Shown here piece by piece: positions 1-12,607 of a stretch of DNA of 64,000 nt. The DNA comes from Cotesia glomerata (taxonomy: Eukaryota; Arthropoda; Insecta; Hymenoptera; Braconidae): assembly GCF_020080835.1 (NCBI RefSeq), contig NC_058161.1:21565603-21629602 (forward strand), read 5' to 3'. Position 1 is the first letter of the stretch; each line of letters starts with the position of its first letter. The translations under genes were made by a program, and so were the position numbers. The notes under the pieces were generated by a model. It did not search any database. It was not told where the DNA came from and saw nothing but the letters and a program-made list of their open reading frames with translations.

Positions 1-1261
1 AGTGTATTTGTATTTACTTTAAATGTCATTAAATCTATGTTGATAAAGTTTTTCATCAAAGTTGTACTACATTTTAAACATTATATATGTACATCTATTG
101 AATCATACGTTAATTAAAGTTATGAATTCTAAGAAAATTTCGAACTATTAAGTATATTAAATTTAATATTCTGATGTCTTCAAAAAATTGTTGAATAGTG
201 ATTTTTTAAGATCTTATCAAACGATCAATTGAATTGTAAAGGGCATGTAAACAAAATCAAACGGTCGGCAAAACTTTTATATTTCATTTTTTTTTCATTT
301 ATCAACTTCTATCAAAAACGTTCCCTGACGAAATTTGTAGATTTTTTGATTATCTGCTCTGAACATAACGAATTTGAAGCAATAGTTTCACATGGTTATT
401 CGTGAATATCTTTTTGGACAACTGTCTGAAATCACTGTCTATTTCCGAAATTTTCATTCTCGTCTTTTCATATACTTTTCAGAAAAAATAGGAAAAATGC
501 ATTTGAAATTTTCTAAAGATCCAGAAGTTGAAGTTTTAAATTCTAAATGTAATTTTCTGAAGTGAAGGCACTCATTAATTTTGTTAGAAGTATTTTACAA
601 CAAATTACTACTTATTTCCCAACAATCGATGCCGTAACGATCGTGGGCTCATAATAGATACTTTTTTTTTGTAGAGATATTTAAAAATTTCGAAAATGTA
701 ATTTTTTATTCGATCGCTACGGATTTCAGTTTCCATCACTCCGTATTATTGAAATGATTGTTCTTCATATTTTCTGTACCTATTAATCTTATACGGCTAT
801 AGGCATTAAAATTTAATAATTAACCCTCGCGGACGGTATTAAAGAAATAGTTAAAAAAGTAAATTAAAAAAAATTACTCCAGGTTGAAGAATAATCGACA
901 ACAATTATTAATCTCATAATCAGTAACATTTACATGTTAAATTTTTTAAAAATCGTGCAGTATAATAAACATTTTGGCTCTTATTGTTTATAAAATATAT
1001 ATACAGCCACTTGTTCAATTTTACTGTTATTAAAATTAAAAATTCTTACATGAAAAATTTTTGAAGCATGAAGTTTGGATCATTATTGAAAAAGTTATGA
1101 ACAAAGAAAAACAAAAAACGATTTTATTATTAAACGTGACTATCCGTACGTAAAAAAGTTAAGGTAAACCATCGCTGCGTAAATTTAAGATCCACTTGTC
1201 AATTTTCGAGCTTTTTCATTCTCAGTGGAATCACAGCATTTATACCTATTTTAAATAATAT
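1..1261. other. AT-rich sequence, no gene seen
   Basis: Very AT-rich DNA with short homopolymer runs. I see no reading frame, RNA gene or transposon end that I can support. It leads directly into the GTGTAA-rich tandem repeat. Confidence 0.6.
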
Positions 1262-1960
1262 ATAAATAGGTAAGACTACAGTGTAAGTTAGTGTAAAACG
1301 CATTTATACAGTGTTTACGGTGGAATTACGCTGTACTCACGGTGTAACAACTATTTAAAAAGTTGAGTGTAATTCCAGCGTAAGAACAGTGTAAAACACT
1401 TTTATGTAATATTTACAGTGTAATTCCAGTGTAAGTACAGTGTATCATACGTTCATACAGTATTTACAGTGGAATTACAGTGTACTTACGGTGTAATAAG
1501 TATTTAAAAGTTGAGTGTAATTCCACTGTAAGAACAGTGTAAGACGCTTTTATTCAATATTTACAGTGTAATTCCAGTGTAAGTACAGTGTATCACACGT
1601 TCATACAGTATTTACAGTGGGATTACAGTGTACTCACGGTGTAACAACTATTTAAAAAGTTGGGTATAATTTTAGTGTAAGAACAGTGTAAAACGCTTTT
1701 ATGCAATATTTACAGTGTAATTCCAGTGTAAGTACAGTGTATCACACGTTCATACATTATTTACAGTGGAATTACAGTGTACTTACGGTGTAATAACTAT
1801 TTCAAAGTTGGGTGTAATTCCAGTGTAAGTATAGTGTAACACGCTTTTATGCAATACTTACAGTGTAATTACAGTGTAGTCAAGGTGCAACACCTATTTT
1901 CTCAACTTATACAGTGAGATTCTAGTGTTAGAACCGTGTAAATTTTTCACATTTGCACGG
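1262..1960. repeat. ~148 bp tandem repeat built on GTGTAA motifs
   Basis: A block starting with GTTGAG or GTTGGG recurs at about 1362, 1510, 1659 and 1807, giving a period of 148-149 bp and roughly four and a half copies. Each unit is packed with ACAGTGTAA, CCAGTGTAAG and CACGGTGTAA variants every 12-20 bases, so it arose from a shorter subrepeat. It abuts the 91 bp satellite but shares no obvious monomer with it. Confidence 0.85.
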
Positions 1961-1975
1961 TGGGATTTCGGTGTA

Positions 1976-4900
1976 TTACGTGTAAACGGATCCGCTAGGG
2001 TCATGGCTGCTTAGTGCCTTTAACTTTTTATAACTACTGATTTTTGATTTAAAAATGATATCAATTGTTTTAAATGAACATATAAATTTATTCATAGCTA
2101 CCCAGTGCTTGTAACTGACCCTGATAACAAAGTTTTTTATTGAAATTACTTTGATTATTCTAAATAAAAATAAAAATTCATCCATTGCTGCCCAGTCCCT
2201 CTAACTGATCCTCACTATTGAATTGTTAGTTCAAAATTGTCTCAATTATTCGAAATTAAAATCGAAAACTCAGTCACAGCCGCCTGGAGCCCCTGACTTC
2301 CCATTGATGCGTATTTTTTATTTTCAAATTATTTTAATTCATTTAAAAGAAAATAAAAATTCATTCATGACTGCTTAGTGCTTCTAACTTACTATCACTA
2401 CTGATATTTGAATGAAAAATCACTTCAATCGTTCTTCATGAAAATAATAATTCCTTTATAGCTACCCAGTGCCTTTAAGTGATCCTGATAACAAAGTTTT
2501 TTATTGAAATCACTTTAATCAATCTAAATAAAAATAAAAATTCATTTATGTTTAGTTAGTGGCTCTAACTTATTATGACTAATGATTTTTTGAATAAAAA
2601 TTACTTCAATTGTTCTAAATAAAAATAAAAATTCATTTATAGCTAGCCAGTACCTGTTGCTGATCCCGATATCGAAGGTTTTTATTGAAATTACTTTAAT
2701 TAATCTAACTAAATATAAGAATTCATTTATGGCTGCCCAGTCCCTCTAACTGATCCTCGCTACTGAATTGTTAGTTTAAAATTGTCTCAATTATTCCAAA
2801 TAAAAATCGAAAACTCAGTCACTGCCGTCTAGAGCTGCTGACTTTTCGTAGTTGCTTATTTTTTATTTTAAAATTATTTTGATCCATTTAAATAGAAATA
2901 AAATTTCACTTATAATTGCTTATTGCCTCTACCTTACAACTACTATTGTATTTTTAATCAAAAATTTACTTTAATTGTTCTAAATAGAAATGAAAATTTA
3001 TTCACAGCTTTGTAGTGCCTGTGGTAATAACCTTGATCACTGATTTTCTTAATTAAAATTAATTTAATTGTTCTAAATGGAAATAAAAATTATTCATAGC
3101 TACTCAGTGCCTTTGACTTACCGTTGCTACTTATTTTTTATTTTCAAATTACTTCAATTATTTTGAATAAAAATAAAAATCTATTTATAGTTGCCCAGTA
3201 CCTGTAACTGAACCTGATCGCTAATTTTTCAATTGGATCTTATTTAATTATTCTGAATAAAAAAAATATCATTCGCAGCCTCCCAGTTATTCTACCTAAC
3301 CCTCGCAACTTATAGTTTTTTTGTCAAAAATCACTTCAATTATTTAAAATACAACTGAAAATTTATTTATGGCCACCCAGTACTTCTAACTAATCCTCGC
3401 TAGCAATTTTTTTGATTAAAATTGCCTCAATTATTCAAAGTAAAAATTAAAATTTCAGTAATAGCCGCCCGGTGCCCCTGACTGACCGTCAATCCTAATT
3501 TTTTATTTAAAAATTATTTTATTTTATTCAAATAAAATTAAAATTCCACTTATGGCTGCTTAGTGCCTTTAACTTTTTATAACTACTGATTTTTGATTTA
3601 AAAATGATTTCAATTGTTTTAAATGAACATATAAATTTACTCATAGCTACCCAGTGCTTGTAACTGACCCTGATAACAAAGTTTTTTATTGAAATTACTT
3701 TGATTATTCTAAATAAAAATACAAATCCATCCATTGCTGCCCAGTCCCTCTAACTGATCCTCACTATTGAATTGTTAGTTCAATATTGTCTCAATTATTC
3801 GAAATTAAAATCGAAAACTCAGTCACAGCCGCCTGGAGCCCCTGACTTCCCATTGATGCGTATTTTTTATTTTCAAATTATTTTAATTCATTTAAAAGAA
3901 AATAAAAATTCATTCATGACTGCTTAGTGCTTCTAACTTACTATCACTACTGATATTTGAATGAAAAATCACTTCAATCGTTCTTCATGAAAATAATAAT
4001 TCCTTTATAGCTACCCAGTGCCTTTAAGTGATCCTGATAACAAAGTTCTTTATTGAAATCACTTTAATCAATCTAAATAAAAATAAAAATTCATTTATGT
4101 TTAGTTAGTGGCTCTAACTTATCATGACTAATGATTTTTTGAATAAAAATTATTTCAATTGTTCTAAATGAAAATAAAAATTCATTTATAGCTAGCCAGT
4201 ACCTGTTGCTGATCCCGATATCAAAGGTTTTTATTGAAATTACTTTAATTAATCTAACTAAATATAAGAATTCATTTATGGCTGCCCAGTCCTTCTAACT
4301 AATCCTCGCTACTGAATTGTTAGTTTAAAATTGTCTCAATTATTCCAAATAAAAATCGAAAACTCAGTCACTGCCGTCTAGAGCTGCTGACTTTTCGTAG
4401 TTGCTTATTTTTTATTTTAAAATTATTTTGATCCATTTAAATAGAAATAAAATTTCACTTATAATTGCTTATTGCCTCTACCTTACAACTACTATTGTTT
4501 TTTTAATCAAAAAATTACTTTAATTGTGCTAAATAGAAATGAAAATTCATTCACAGCTTTGTAGTGCCTGTGGTAATAACCTTGATCACTGATTTTCTTA
4601 ATTAAAATTAATTTAATTGTTCTAAATGAAAATAAAAATTATTCATAGCTACTTAGTGCCTTTGACTTACCGTTGCTACTTATTTTTTATTTTCAAATTA
4701 CTTCAATTATTTTGAATAAAAATAAAAATCTATTTATAGTTGCCCAGTACCTGTAACTGAACCTGATCGCTAATTTTTCAATTGGATCTTATTTAATTAT
4801 TCTGAATGAAAAAAATTTTATTCGTAGCCGCCCATTTAATCTACCCACCCCTCGCAACATATTTGTTTTTTGTTAATAATCACTTCAATTATTTTAAATA

Positions 4901-5067
4901 AAACTGAAAATTTATTTATGGCCACCCAGTACTTCTAACTAATCCTCGCTATCGATTCTTTAAGTTAAAATTGCCTCAATCATTCAAAATAAAAATCAAA
5001 AACTCAGTCATAGCCACCTGGTGCCCCTGACTGACCTTCAATCGTAATTTTTTATTACAAAATTATT
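1976..5067. repeat. ~91 bp satellite, two copies of a 1549 bp higher-order unit
   Basis: Monomers of about 91 bp share a core like GCTACCCAGTGCC, then CTGATAAC, then an AT-rich half ending AAATAAAAATTCATTCAT. Adjacent monomers differ a lot. The block beginning TCATGGCTGCTTAGTGCC at 2001 returns nearly unchanged at 3550, so the higher-order unit is 1549 bp, or 17 monomers. Unit 1 is 2001-3549; unit 2 runs from 3550 until it is cut by the retrotransposon fragment at about 5068. No long reading frame here is convincing as a gene. Confidence 0.9.
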
Positions 5068-6223
5068 TTAGATTTAGATTTAGATTTATTTATTATTGAT
5101 GCCAAGGCACTAGCCAAATGGCAAAATCAGTTTCATGGTATACAATTTCTACAAAAAAAAATAAGTACTATGAAAATAAATTTCTGCGAGTACATAACAT
5201 AGAATACTTAGTAATGTTAAAAAATTAGTTTAAATAATATGTGTATAAATTTGAATATAATCAAATTCGATTTGAAAAATTTATATGAAAAAAAAAATGG
5301 AAGTTTTAAAGAAAAATTTTAATTATATCATATCAGATAATAACTCTATAATAGTTCACATAATAATTCTATGAATTGCACTTATTATATCTTTATTTTA
5401 ATACTCAATCTTTAGCTTTTATTTTTGATGTATTGGACTCAAATTTGTTATTTATTATTATTAGACACTATTTTAATTATCAAGATTTAATAAATAATTA
5501 AAAACTTCATTCTTAAAGACTTGCAAGGAACTCGAATTTACAATTTCGCGCGAAAGTTCTTCCCATAGTCTCATTACAGTCACTAAGAAGGATTTCTCTA
5601 GATAGCTTGTAGTGAAAAGAGGCAGCTCGAAGGACGTGTGCTTTTTTGCAGCCAATCGGTTTGAACGTCGAACATCAGCTTCCTCAACGAATAAATCTTG
5701 CATGTACTCCGGTTTTCCATTTTCTAATAATTTGTACAAGTAACAAACACCATAGTACAATCTACGATATTTGATTGTAAGCCACCCCAGCTCTTCGCGA
5801 TAAGGACTGATATGCTCATCCTTCCTGAGATTGAAAATAAATCTGATTGAAGAATTGATTGCTCGCTGAAGTTTTTAATCATTTTCACTAGTCAAGTCGA
5901 TGGGCACAACAGAGCAATAATCAATTAATGGTAAAATGGTAGCGGTAACTAGGAGTTTTCTTATGTCAGTAGAGTAGATATTTTTGCGGACCTTGAGGCT
6001 ATGGAGAGAATAATTAACTTTTCTGACAATCTGTAAGATGTGGGTATTCAAAGACAAATAGTGATTGATAACAAGTCCCAAACACTTCGTTGAATTTACA
6101 TAGGGTATAACTGGGTCGTCAACAAGAATGGGAGAAACATCTAGAGACTGCAGTTGTTTTAATTTGGCATTTGAACCCAAGATCATCACCGTAGTCTTAG
6201 TCAAATTAAGCATTAAACCGTGA
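5068..6223 (-). mobile_element. 5'-truncated CR1/Jockey-group non-LTR retrotransposon fragment
   Basis: On the minus strand the fragment begins inside a reverse transcriptase gene at about 6223 and runs to a 3' tail of TAAATC-type repeats at 5068-5090, preceded by AATAATAAATAAATC. Satellite sequence lies directly on both sides, so it inserted into the 91 bp array. Loss of everything upstream of the RT thumb region is typical 5' truncation during target-primed reverse transcription. The exact clade is uncertain. Confidence 0.75.
5473..6213 (-). pseudogene. Reverse transcriptase C-terminal region, non-LTR (broken)
   Basis: The frame opens with residues resembling the end of an RT palm/thumb (KTTVMILGSN, then YVNSTKCLGLVIN, then ILPLIDYCS). 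A single in-frame TAA stop lies at 5875-5877. It continues in the same frame past it (KLQRAINSSIRFIFNLRK, later YRRLYYGVCYLYKLL) to an end at 5473. These are conserved C-terminal motifs of CR1/Jockey-group ORF2 proteins. The N-terminal endonuclease and the catalytic RT motifs are absent because the copy is 5' truncated. It is non-functional, and the missing start is upstream of the truncation point. Confidence 0.75.
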
Positions 6224-8904
6224 AACTGAGCCTGATAACAAAGTTTTTTATTAAAATTACTTTAATTAATCCCAATAAAAATAAAAATTCATTCATGTTT
6301 ACTTGGTGCCTCTAAATTATTATGAATTATGATTTTTTGACTAAAAATTACTTTAATTGTTCTGAATGATAACAAATTTATTTATAGCTACGCAGTACCT
6401 GTTACTGACCCTGATAACAAAGGTTTTTATTGAAATTACTTTAATTAATCTAACTAAAAATAAAAATTTATTTATGGCGGCCGAGTCCCTCTAAATGATC
6501 CTCGCTACTGAATTGTTAGTTTGGAATTGTCTCAATTATTCTAAATGAAAATCAAAAACTTAGTTACAGCCATCAAGAGCCACAGACTTCCCGTAGTTGC
6601 TTATTTTTTATTGTAAAATTATTTTAATTCATTTAAATAGAAATAAAATTTCACTCATGGTTGCTTATTGCCTCAACCTTACAACTACTATTGTATTTTT
6701 AATCAAAAAATTACTTTTATTGTGCTAAATAAAAATAAAAATTTATTCACAGCATTGTAGCACCTGTAAATGGACTTGATCACTGATTTTTTTAATTAAA
6801 ATTAATCTAATTGTTCTAAATGAAAATAAAAATTTATTCATAGCTCCCCAGTGCCTTTGACTTACCGTTGCAACTTATTTTTTATTTTCACATTACTTCA
6901 ATTATTTTGAATAAAAATAAAAATATATTTATAATTGCCCAGTACCTGTAACTGAACCTGATCACTAATTTTTCAATTGGATCTAATTTAATTATTCTGA
7001 ATGAAAAAAATTTCTTTAGTAGCCGCCTAGTTATTCTACCTAACCCTCGCAACATATTATTTTTTTGTCAATAATCACTTCAATTATTTTAAATAAAACT
7101 GAAAATTTATTAATGGCCACTCAGTACTTCTAACTAATCCTCGCTAGCAATTTTTTAATTTAAAATTGCCTCAATTATTCAAAATAAAAATCCAAAACTC
7201 AATCATAGCCGCCTGATGCCCCTGACTGACTGTCAATCCCAATTTTTTATTCAAAAATTATTTTAATTTATTTAAATAAAATTAAAATTACAATCATGGC
7301 TGCTTAGTGCCTCTTACATATTATGACTAATGATTTTTCATTTAAAAATAACTTCAATTGTTCTAAATGAAAATGAAAATCCATTCATCGCTACCCAGTG
7401 CCTGTAACTGACCCTGATAAATAAGTTTTCTATTGAAATCACTTTAATTAATCTAAATGAAAATAAAAATTCATCCATCGCCGCCCAGTCCCTCTATCTG
7501 ATCCTCACTATTGAATTGTTAGTTCAAAATTGTCTCAATTATTCCAAATTAAAATCGAAAACTCAGTCTCATGCGCCTAGAGCCCCTGACTCCCCATTCT
7601 TCCTTATTTTTCATTTTCAAATTATTTTAATTCATTTAAATGAAAATAAAAATTCATTCAGGACTGCTTAGCGCTTCTAACTTACGATCACTACTGATTT
7701 TTGAATTAAAAATTACTTCAATCGTTCTTCAAGAAAATAAAAATTTCTTCATAGCTACCCAGTGCCTGTAAGTGACCTTAATAACAAAGTTTTTTATTGA
7801 AATTACATAAATGAATCTAAATAAAAATAAAAATTCACTCATGTTTACTTAGTGTTTCTAACTTATTATGACTAATGATTTTTTGTCTAAAAATTAATTT
7901 AATTGTTCAGAATGAAAATAAAAATTCATTTATAGCTACCCAGTACCGGTTACTGAACCTGATAACAAAGGTTTTCATTCAAATTACTTTAATTAATCTA
8001 ACTAAAAATAAAAATTCATTCATAGCTGCCCAGTTCCTCTAACTGATCCTCGCTACTGAATTGTTAGTTTAAAATTGTCTCAATTATTCTAAACAAAATT
8101 CGAAAACTCACTCACAGCCATCTAGAGCCGCTGACTTCCCGTAGTTTCTTATTTGTTAATTTAAAATTATTTTAATTCAATTAAATAGAAACAAAATTCC
8201 ACTCATGGTTGCTTAGTGCCTCTAACATATTATGACTACTGATTTTTGATTTAAAAACAACTTTAATTCTTCTAAATAAAATGAAAATTCATTCATAGCA
8301 ACTCAGTGCCTGTGACTGAACCTGATAACGAAGTTTTTTATTGAAATAACTCTTATTAATCTAAATAAAAATACAAATTCAACCATTTCCGCCCAGTCCC
8401 TCTAACTGATCCTCAATACTAAATTGTTGGTTCAAAATTGTCTCAATTATTCGAAATTGAAATCGAAAAGTCAGTCACAGCCGCCTAGAGCCCCTGACTT
8501 CCCATTGTTGCTTATTTTTCATTTTCAAATTATTTGAATTTATTCAAATGAAAATAAAAATTCATTCAGGACTGCTTAGCGCTTCTTACTTACTTCCATT
8601 ACGGATTTATGAATCAAAAATTACTTCAATCGTTCTTCATGAAAATAAAAATTCCTTCATAGCTACCCAGTGTCCGTAACTGACCCTGATAACAAAGTTT
8701 TTTATTGAAATTACTTTAATTAATATAAATTAAATTAAGAATTCATTTATGTTTACTTCGTGGCTCTAACTTATTATGATTAATGATTTTTGGACTAAAA
8801 ATTATTTTAATTACTCTAAATGAAAATAAAATTCATTTATAGCTACCCAGTACCTGTTACTGACCCTGATAACAAAGGTTGTTATTGAAATTACTTTAAT
8901 TAAT
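6224..8904. repeat. ~91 bp satellite, continued, with a ~909 bp higher-order period
   Basis: The same monomer family as the block to the left. Here the marker TCATGG(C/T)TGCTTAGTGCCTC occurs at 7294 and 8203, a spacing of 909 bp or ten monomers, and the monomer order between them matches. These copies are more diverged from each other than the two 1549 bp units. The block resumes at a different monomer phase from where the left block stopped, so monomers were lost around the insertion. Confidence 0.85.
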
Positions 8905-8929
8905 CACTGACTCTATAGTAGCTAATGAA

Positions 8930-9487
8930 GTGAAATTAACGGAGTTCACTAACAAAATCTCAGACATCCAAATCTCAACTGATAACAATGCCATTCTAAG
9001 GGAAGTTGATGACAGAATGCTCAGAAGAAATAACGTCTTATTCCTTGGATTAAGTGAATCTTCTTCAGATTCTTCGTCGGAGCGACTAACAGATGATATG
9101 AAACGAGTGCAGAATATCTGTAACAGTCTGGCAAATAATGTTGGGTTTTTATCCTGCTCCAGAATTGGTAAATTCTCGAATAGCTTGTTACGGCCTAGAC
9201 TAATTAAGGTTGCATTAGTTAACCACATTTCTGTTGACCAGATCATATCATCTCTAATTCTGGAGAAAAAGAAGAAATCAATTCCTACACTTCCGATGAA
9301 CCTTTCGATTGTGCAAGACCGCACAGAACTACAGAGGAAGGAGCAGAAACTAGTCCGTCAACAACTTCTGGAGAGGACAGCAGCTGGGGAGAAAAATTTG
9401 AGGATTGTCACTCGAAATGGTCATCCGACCATAGTTCAGGATCGTCGAACTATTTCAGCGTCGACTCCGAGAATAACAACAGCATAA
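8930..9487 (+). pseudogene. Non-LTR ORF1 protein remnant
   Basis: A 185-residue frame. The stretch RRNNVLFLGLSESSSD followed by a predicted helix, RIGKF and RPRLIKVALV resembles the RNA-recognition-like core of ORF1 proteins in L1/CR1-type elements, where it binds the element RNA. Its N terminus looks truncated: the frame runs back to about the 5' junction with the satellite. It ends with a TAA at 9485-9487, just before the endonuclease frame, as in an ORF1-ORF2 arrangement. No zinc knuckle is visible. The assignment rests on position and motif pattern, not on a database search. Confidence 0.5.
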
Positions 9488-9513
9488 ACCTTAGATCTTC
9501 AGGCCTAACATAA

Positions 9514-10464
9514 TACTATCAGAATGTTAGGGGATTAAATTCTAAGCTGGATCAAATTTATAGTAAAAGTTTTATGGCTGAGTATGACCTTTTTGCTTTC
9601 TCTGAAACATGGCTTAAATCTGGTGTTTTTGATAATGAAATTTTTAATAATAATTATTCTGTTTTTAGATGTGATAGACGGGAGGAGTTCAGGAGGTCGG
9701 GTGGAGGTGTACTAATTGCCTGCAGGAATTCTCTTAATGTAGCACCTTCAAAGTTTAATAATATCCTTAAAGAATTCCTCCAGATTGAGATAGTAGGTAT
9801 TCAAATCATTAATCATGGTCTTAAAATTCACTTAGTGACTATATATATTCCACCTGATCTGCCTGCACAAATCTATTCTGACATCCTTGAGCTTCTCTCG
9901 TCTGACCCTGTCATGGATGCTGGAGCACTGGTACTTTTGGGTGATTTCAATTCTCCGTATTTTTCTGACTCTCTTAATGGTGGTCTGGATATGAAGGCTG
10001 ACATACTCATTAATTTCTCCCTACTAAACAATTTAAATCAGTTCAATGATGTTTTGAACATCAATGGTAGAATACTTGACTTAGTGTTTTCATCGGTGGA
10101 TTGCTTAGTTGTGGAGGAACAATCGCCTGTGGTAAAACTTGATACTTATCATCCGGCGTATAAGTTGGAAGAAAGAAGGATCTGTGCTTCTGTACTTATT
10201 ATGACGAGCATTCTGTCTAATAATATAGAATGTCCCAGATTCCTTGAAATTATACCTATACAAGTACCTCAAAGATTACTACGCTCTGATCAGCCTTTCT
10301 ATCCACCAAAAATTAAAAATAGTTTCACTTCATCATCACCATTATATAGAATGATTAATGCATGTAACATTATTGTACGTCAAAGTAATAATTTTGACCT
10401 GCTCGAGTCTTCTTCATCAATTAGTCCCAGTGCCCTTGCATCACTGGAAGTTAACACTAGATGA
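9514..10464 (+). pseudogene. APE endonuclease fused in frame to an ORF2 C-terminal tail
   Basis: The frame opens just after a TAA with YYQNVRGLNSKL, the usual first strand of APE-like endonucleases of this group; the first ATG inside is 9574. Visible endonuclease motifs are SETWL (catalytic Glu), SGGGVLIA, LLGDFNSPYF (GDFN) and a degenerate YHPA where SDHHP would be expected. From about KLEERRICAS the protein jumps to the far C-terminal tail (CPRFLEIIPIQVPQRLLRS, SPLYRMINACN). The whole RT of several hundred residues is therefore missing, yet the frame is kept. It encodes at most a nicking endonuclease, and the altered SDH motif argues even that is dead. Confidence 0.7.
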
Positions 10465-10762
10465 AAATAGTATCACTGAAACAATTAGGTTTGTAAATTA
10501 TATCTTTATATTAATAATAATGTAAAATATATCTTATATTATGTAATAATTTCATCCAGCATTAGAGTATTAATGTATTAAAATTTCTTTAAAATTCTAT
10601 GTAAGTTTCTGTTATTATTGAATAACTCAATAATTGTTAAGTATCTTGCTAACCGTTAACGCGCCACTTGTATTACATATTGTAAATCAGAATTCTCTGT
10701 AATTGGCCTTCGGGCTGTTGAGATGTTTTCAAGTAATAAATAAATAAATAAATAAATAAATA

Positions 10763-10955
10763 ATCGAACTAAATATAAAAATTCATTCATAGCTGCCCAG
10801 TCCCTCTAACTGATCCGCGTTACTGAATTGTTAGTTTAAAATTGTCTCAATCATTTCAAAGAAAAATTGAAAACTCAGTCACAGCCGTCTAGAGCCGCTG
10901 ACTTTCTGTAGTTGCTTATTTTTTATTTTAAAATTATTTTGATTTATTTAAATAC
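10763..10955. repeat. ~91 bp satellite, terminal monomers
   Basis: About two monomers (TTCATTCATAGCTGCCCAG and CAGCCGTCTAGAGCC types) continue after the retrotransposon tail. The array then stops abruptly near 10955 inside an AT-rich monomer half. Confidence 0.8.

Positions 10956-12342
<1,387 letters not shown>

Positions 12343-12410
<68 letters not shown>
12343..12410. repeat. (TG)n microsatellite between two elements
   Basis: About 34 TG units separating the truncated copy from the 3' poly(A) (T-run on this strand) of element A. Confidence 0.98.
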
Positions 12411-12413
<3 letters not shown>

Positions 12414-12607
12414 TTTTTTTAGGGGGGGGAATCCTTTTTACGGATTCTAGGCATAGCTGTTTGGCCTGGATATGTGGCGACTCGACGCAGCGTCATACTA
12501 AAACTCGACACTAACGCCCCTACCCACTAAACCCTAAACCCCTTTTCCTTCTTTCCTCTAATCCCTCATGGAAACCGCCGTCAGGCATTACTTCGTGAAG
12601 GGAGGAT

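Larger units (their letters stand above)
8905..10762 (+). mobile_element. CR1/Jockey-group non-LTR retrotransposon with RT deleted
   Basis: An element inserted into the satellite. It holds an ORF1 remnant, an APE-type endonuclease, a C-terminal ORF2 tail, a 3' UTR containing GGCCTTCGGGCTG and an (AATA)n tail at about 10735-10762. Satellite resumes at once after the tail. A short TAATC at both edges could be a target duplication, but the AATA tail makes this ambiguous. The reverse transcriptase is missing, so the copy cannot move by itself. Confidence 0.8.

Noticed and set aside
1976..2185. 69-codon frame on the minus strand, repeated at 3528-3734
   Set aside because: It is a by-product of the 91 bp satellite; the two copies match only because the 1549 bp unit is duplicated.
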